From Chitinophagales bacterium (GTDB lineage Bacteria > Bacteroidota > Bacteroidia > Chitinophagales > Chitinophagaceae), in contig JANXYS010000273.1 in assembly GCA_025355935.1 (NCBI GenBank), positions 1 to 5,682 on the forward strand: a stretch of 5,682 nt of DNA, given 5' to 3'. Positions 5,621 to 5,682 of the stretch are shown one piece after another. Position numbers and translations under genes: made by a program. The notes under the pieces are model-generated. The model was not told the DNA's origin. It searched no databases and saw nothing but the letters and a program-made list of their open reading frames with translations. The stretch's first letter is position 1. Every line of letters begins with the position of its first letter.

Positions 5621-5682
5621 ATGGCAAATTTTCACTTTTTAGGGCAGACAAATTTCTATAGCGGAAAAGTAAGGGATGTATA
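5621..5682 (+). CDS. purC: Phosphoribosylaminoimidazole-succinocarboxamide synthase (SAICAR synthetase), N-terminal part
   Basis: Twenty complete codons are visible, starting MANFHFLGQTNFYSGKVRD and running off the right edge, where the next codon begins TA (a Tyr is expected). The segment G-Q-T-N-F-Y-S-G-K-V-R-D-V is the characteristic opening of SAICAR synthetase, containing the G-K-V-R-D-(V/I)-Y nucleotide-binding strand. The enzyme joins aspartate to CAIR using ATP, the eighth step of purine nucleotide synthesis, in the cytoplasm. The ATG at 5621 is the only reasonable start: no ATG lies close upstream in this frame, and the distance to the GKVRD motif fits the family. It is divergent from the receptor gene with 138 bp between them. 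Only about a tenth of the gene is seen, so integrity cannot be judged. Confidence 0.87.
   Translation, partial: MANFHFLGQTNFYSGKVRDV

Overview
The window looks like a chromosomal segment of a member of the Bacteroidota, most plausibly the Sphingobacteriia/Chitinophagia side. The evidence is a long TonB-dependent receptor with an N-terminal carboxypeptidase-regulatory-like domain, secreted proteins whose signal peptides end in A-Q, start codons preceded by AT-rich leaders without Shine-Dalgarno sequences, and short 5' leaders with TAnnTTTG-like -7 elements. Genus cannot be fixed from this much sequence.

Layout, left to right. (1) 1-90, minus: first 30 codons of a small exported protein that runs off the left edge. 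(2) 91-198: divergent promoter region. (3) 199-1329, plus: a 376-residue Rossmann-fold oxidoreductase of the saccharopine dehydrogenase / lysine 6-dehydrogenase family. (4) 1330-1479: convergent intergenic region with a strong hairpin terminator (1428-1461) oriented for the minus strand. (5) 1480-2736, minus: a two-domain fasciclin (FAS1) lipoprotein. (6) 2765-5482, minus: a 905-codon TonB-dependent outer-membrane receptor gene interrupted at codon 476 by one in-frame TAG. (7) 5483-5620: divergent intergenic region with candidate promoters and a small dyad. (8) 5621-5682, plus: the first 20 codons of purC, running off the right edge.

The receptor and the FAS1 lipoprotein are in the same orientation, 28 bp apart, with no terminator between them and one shared terminator after the second gene. 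They form a likely two-gene outer-membrane operon. A FAS1 lipoprotein, rather than a SusD-type lipoprotein, occupies the position next to the receptor. The substrate cannot be read from the sequence. The flanking lysine-dehydrogenase-like gene and purC look like ordinary metabolic genes transcribed away from or toward this operon, and nothing links them to it functionally.

The main anomaly is the amber codon in the receptor. Reading frame and homology-like sequence continue unbroken on both sides, so this is a point nonsense change, a base-calling error or a read-through codon, and not a frameshift. No mobile element, CRISPR array, tRNA or rRNA was seen.
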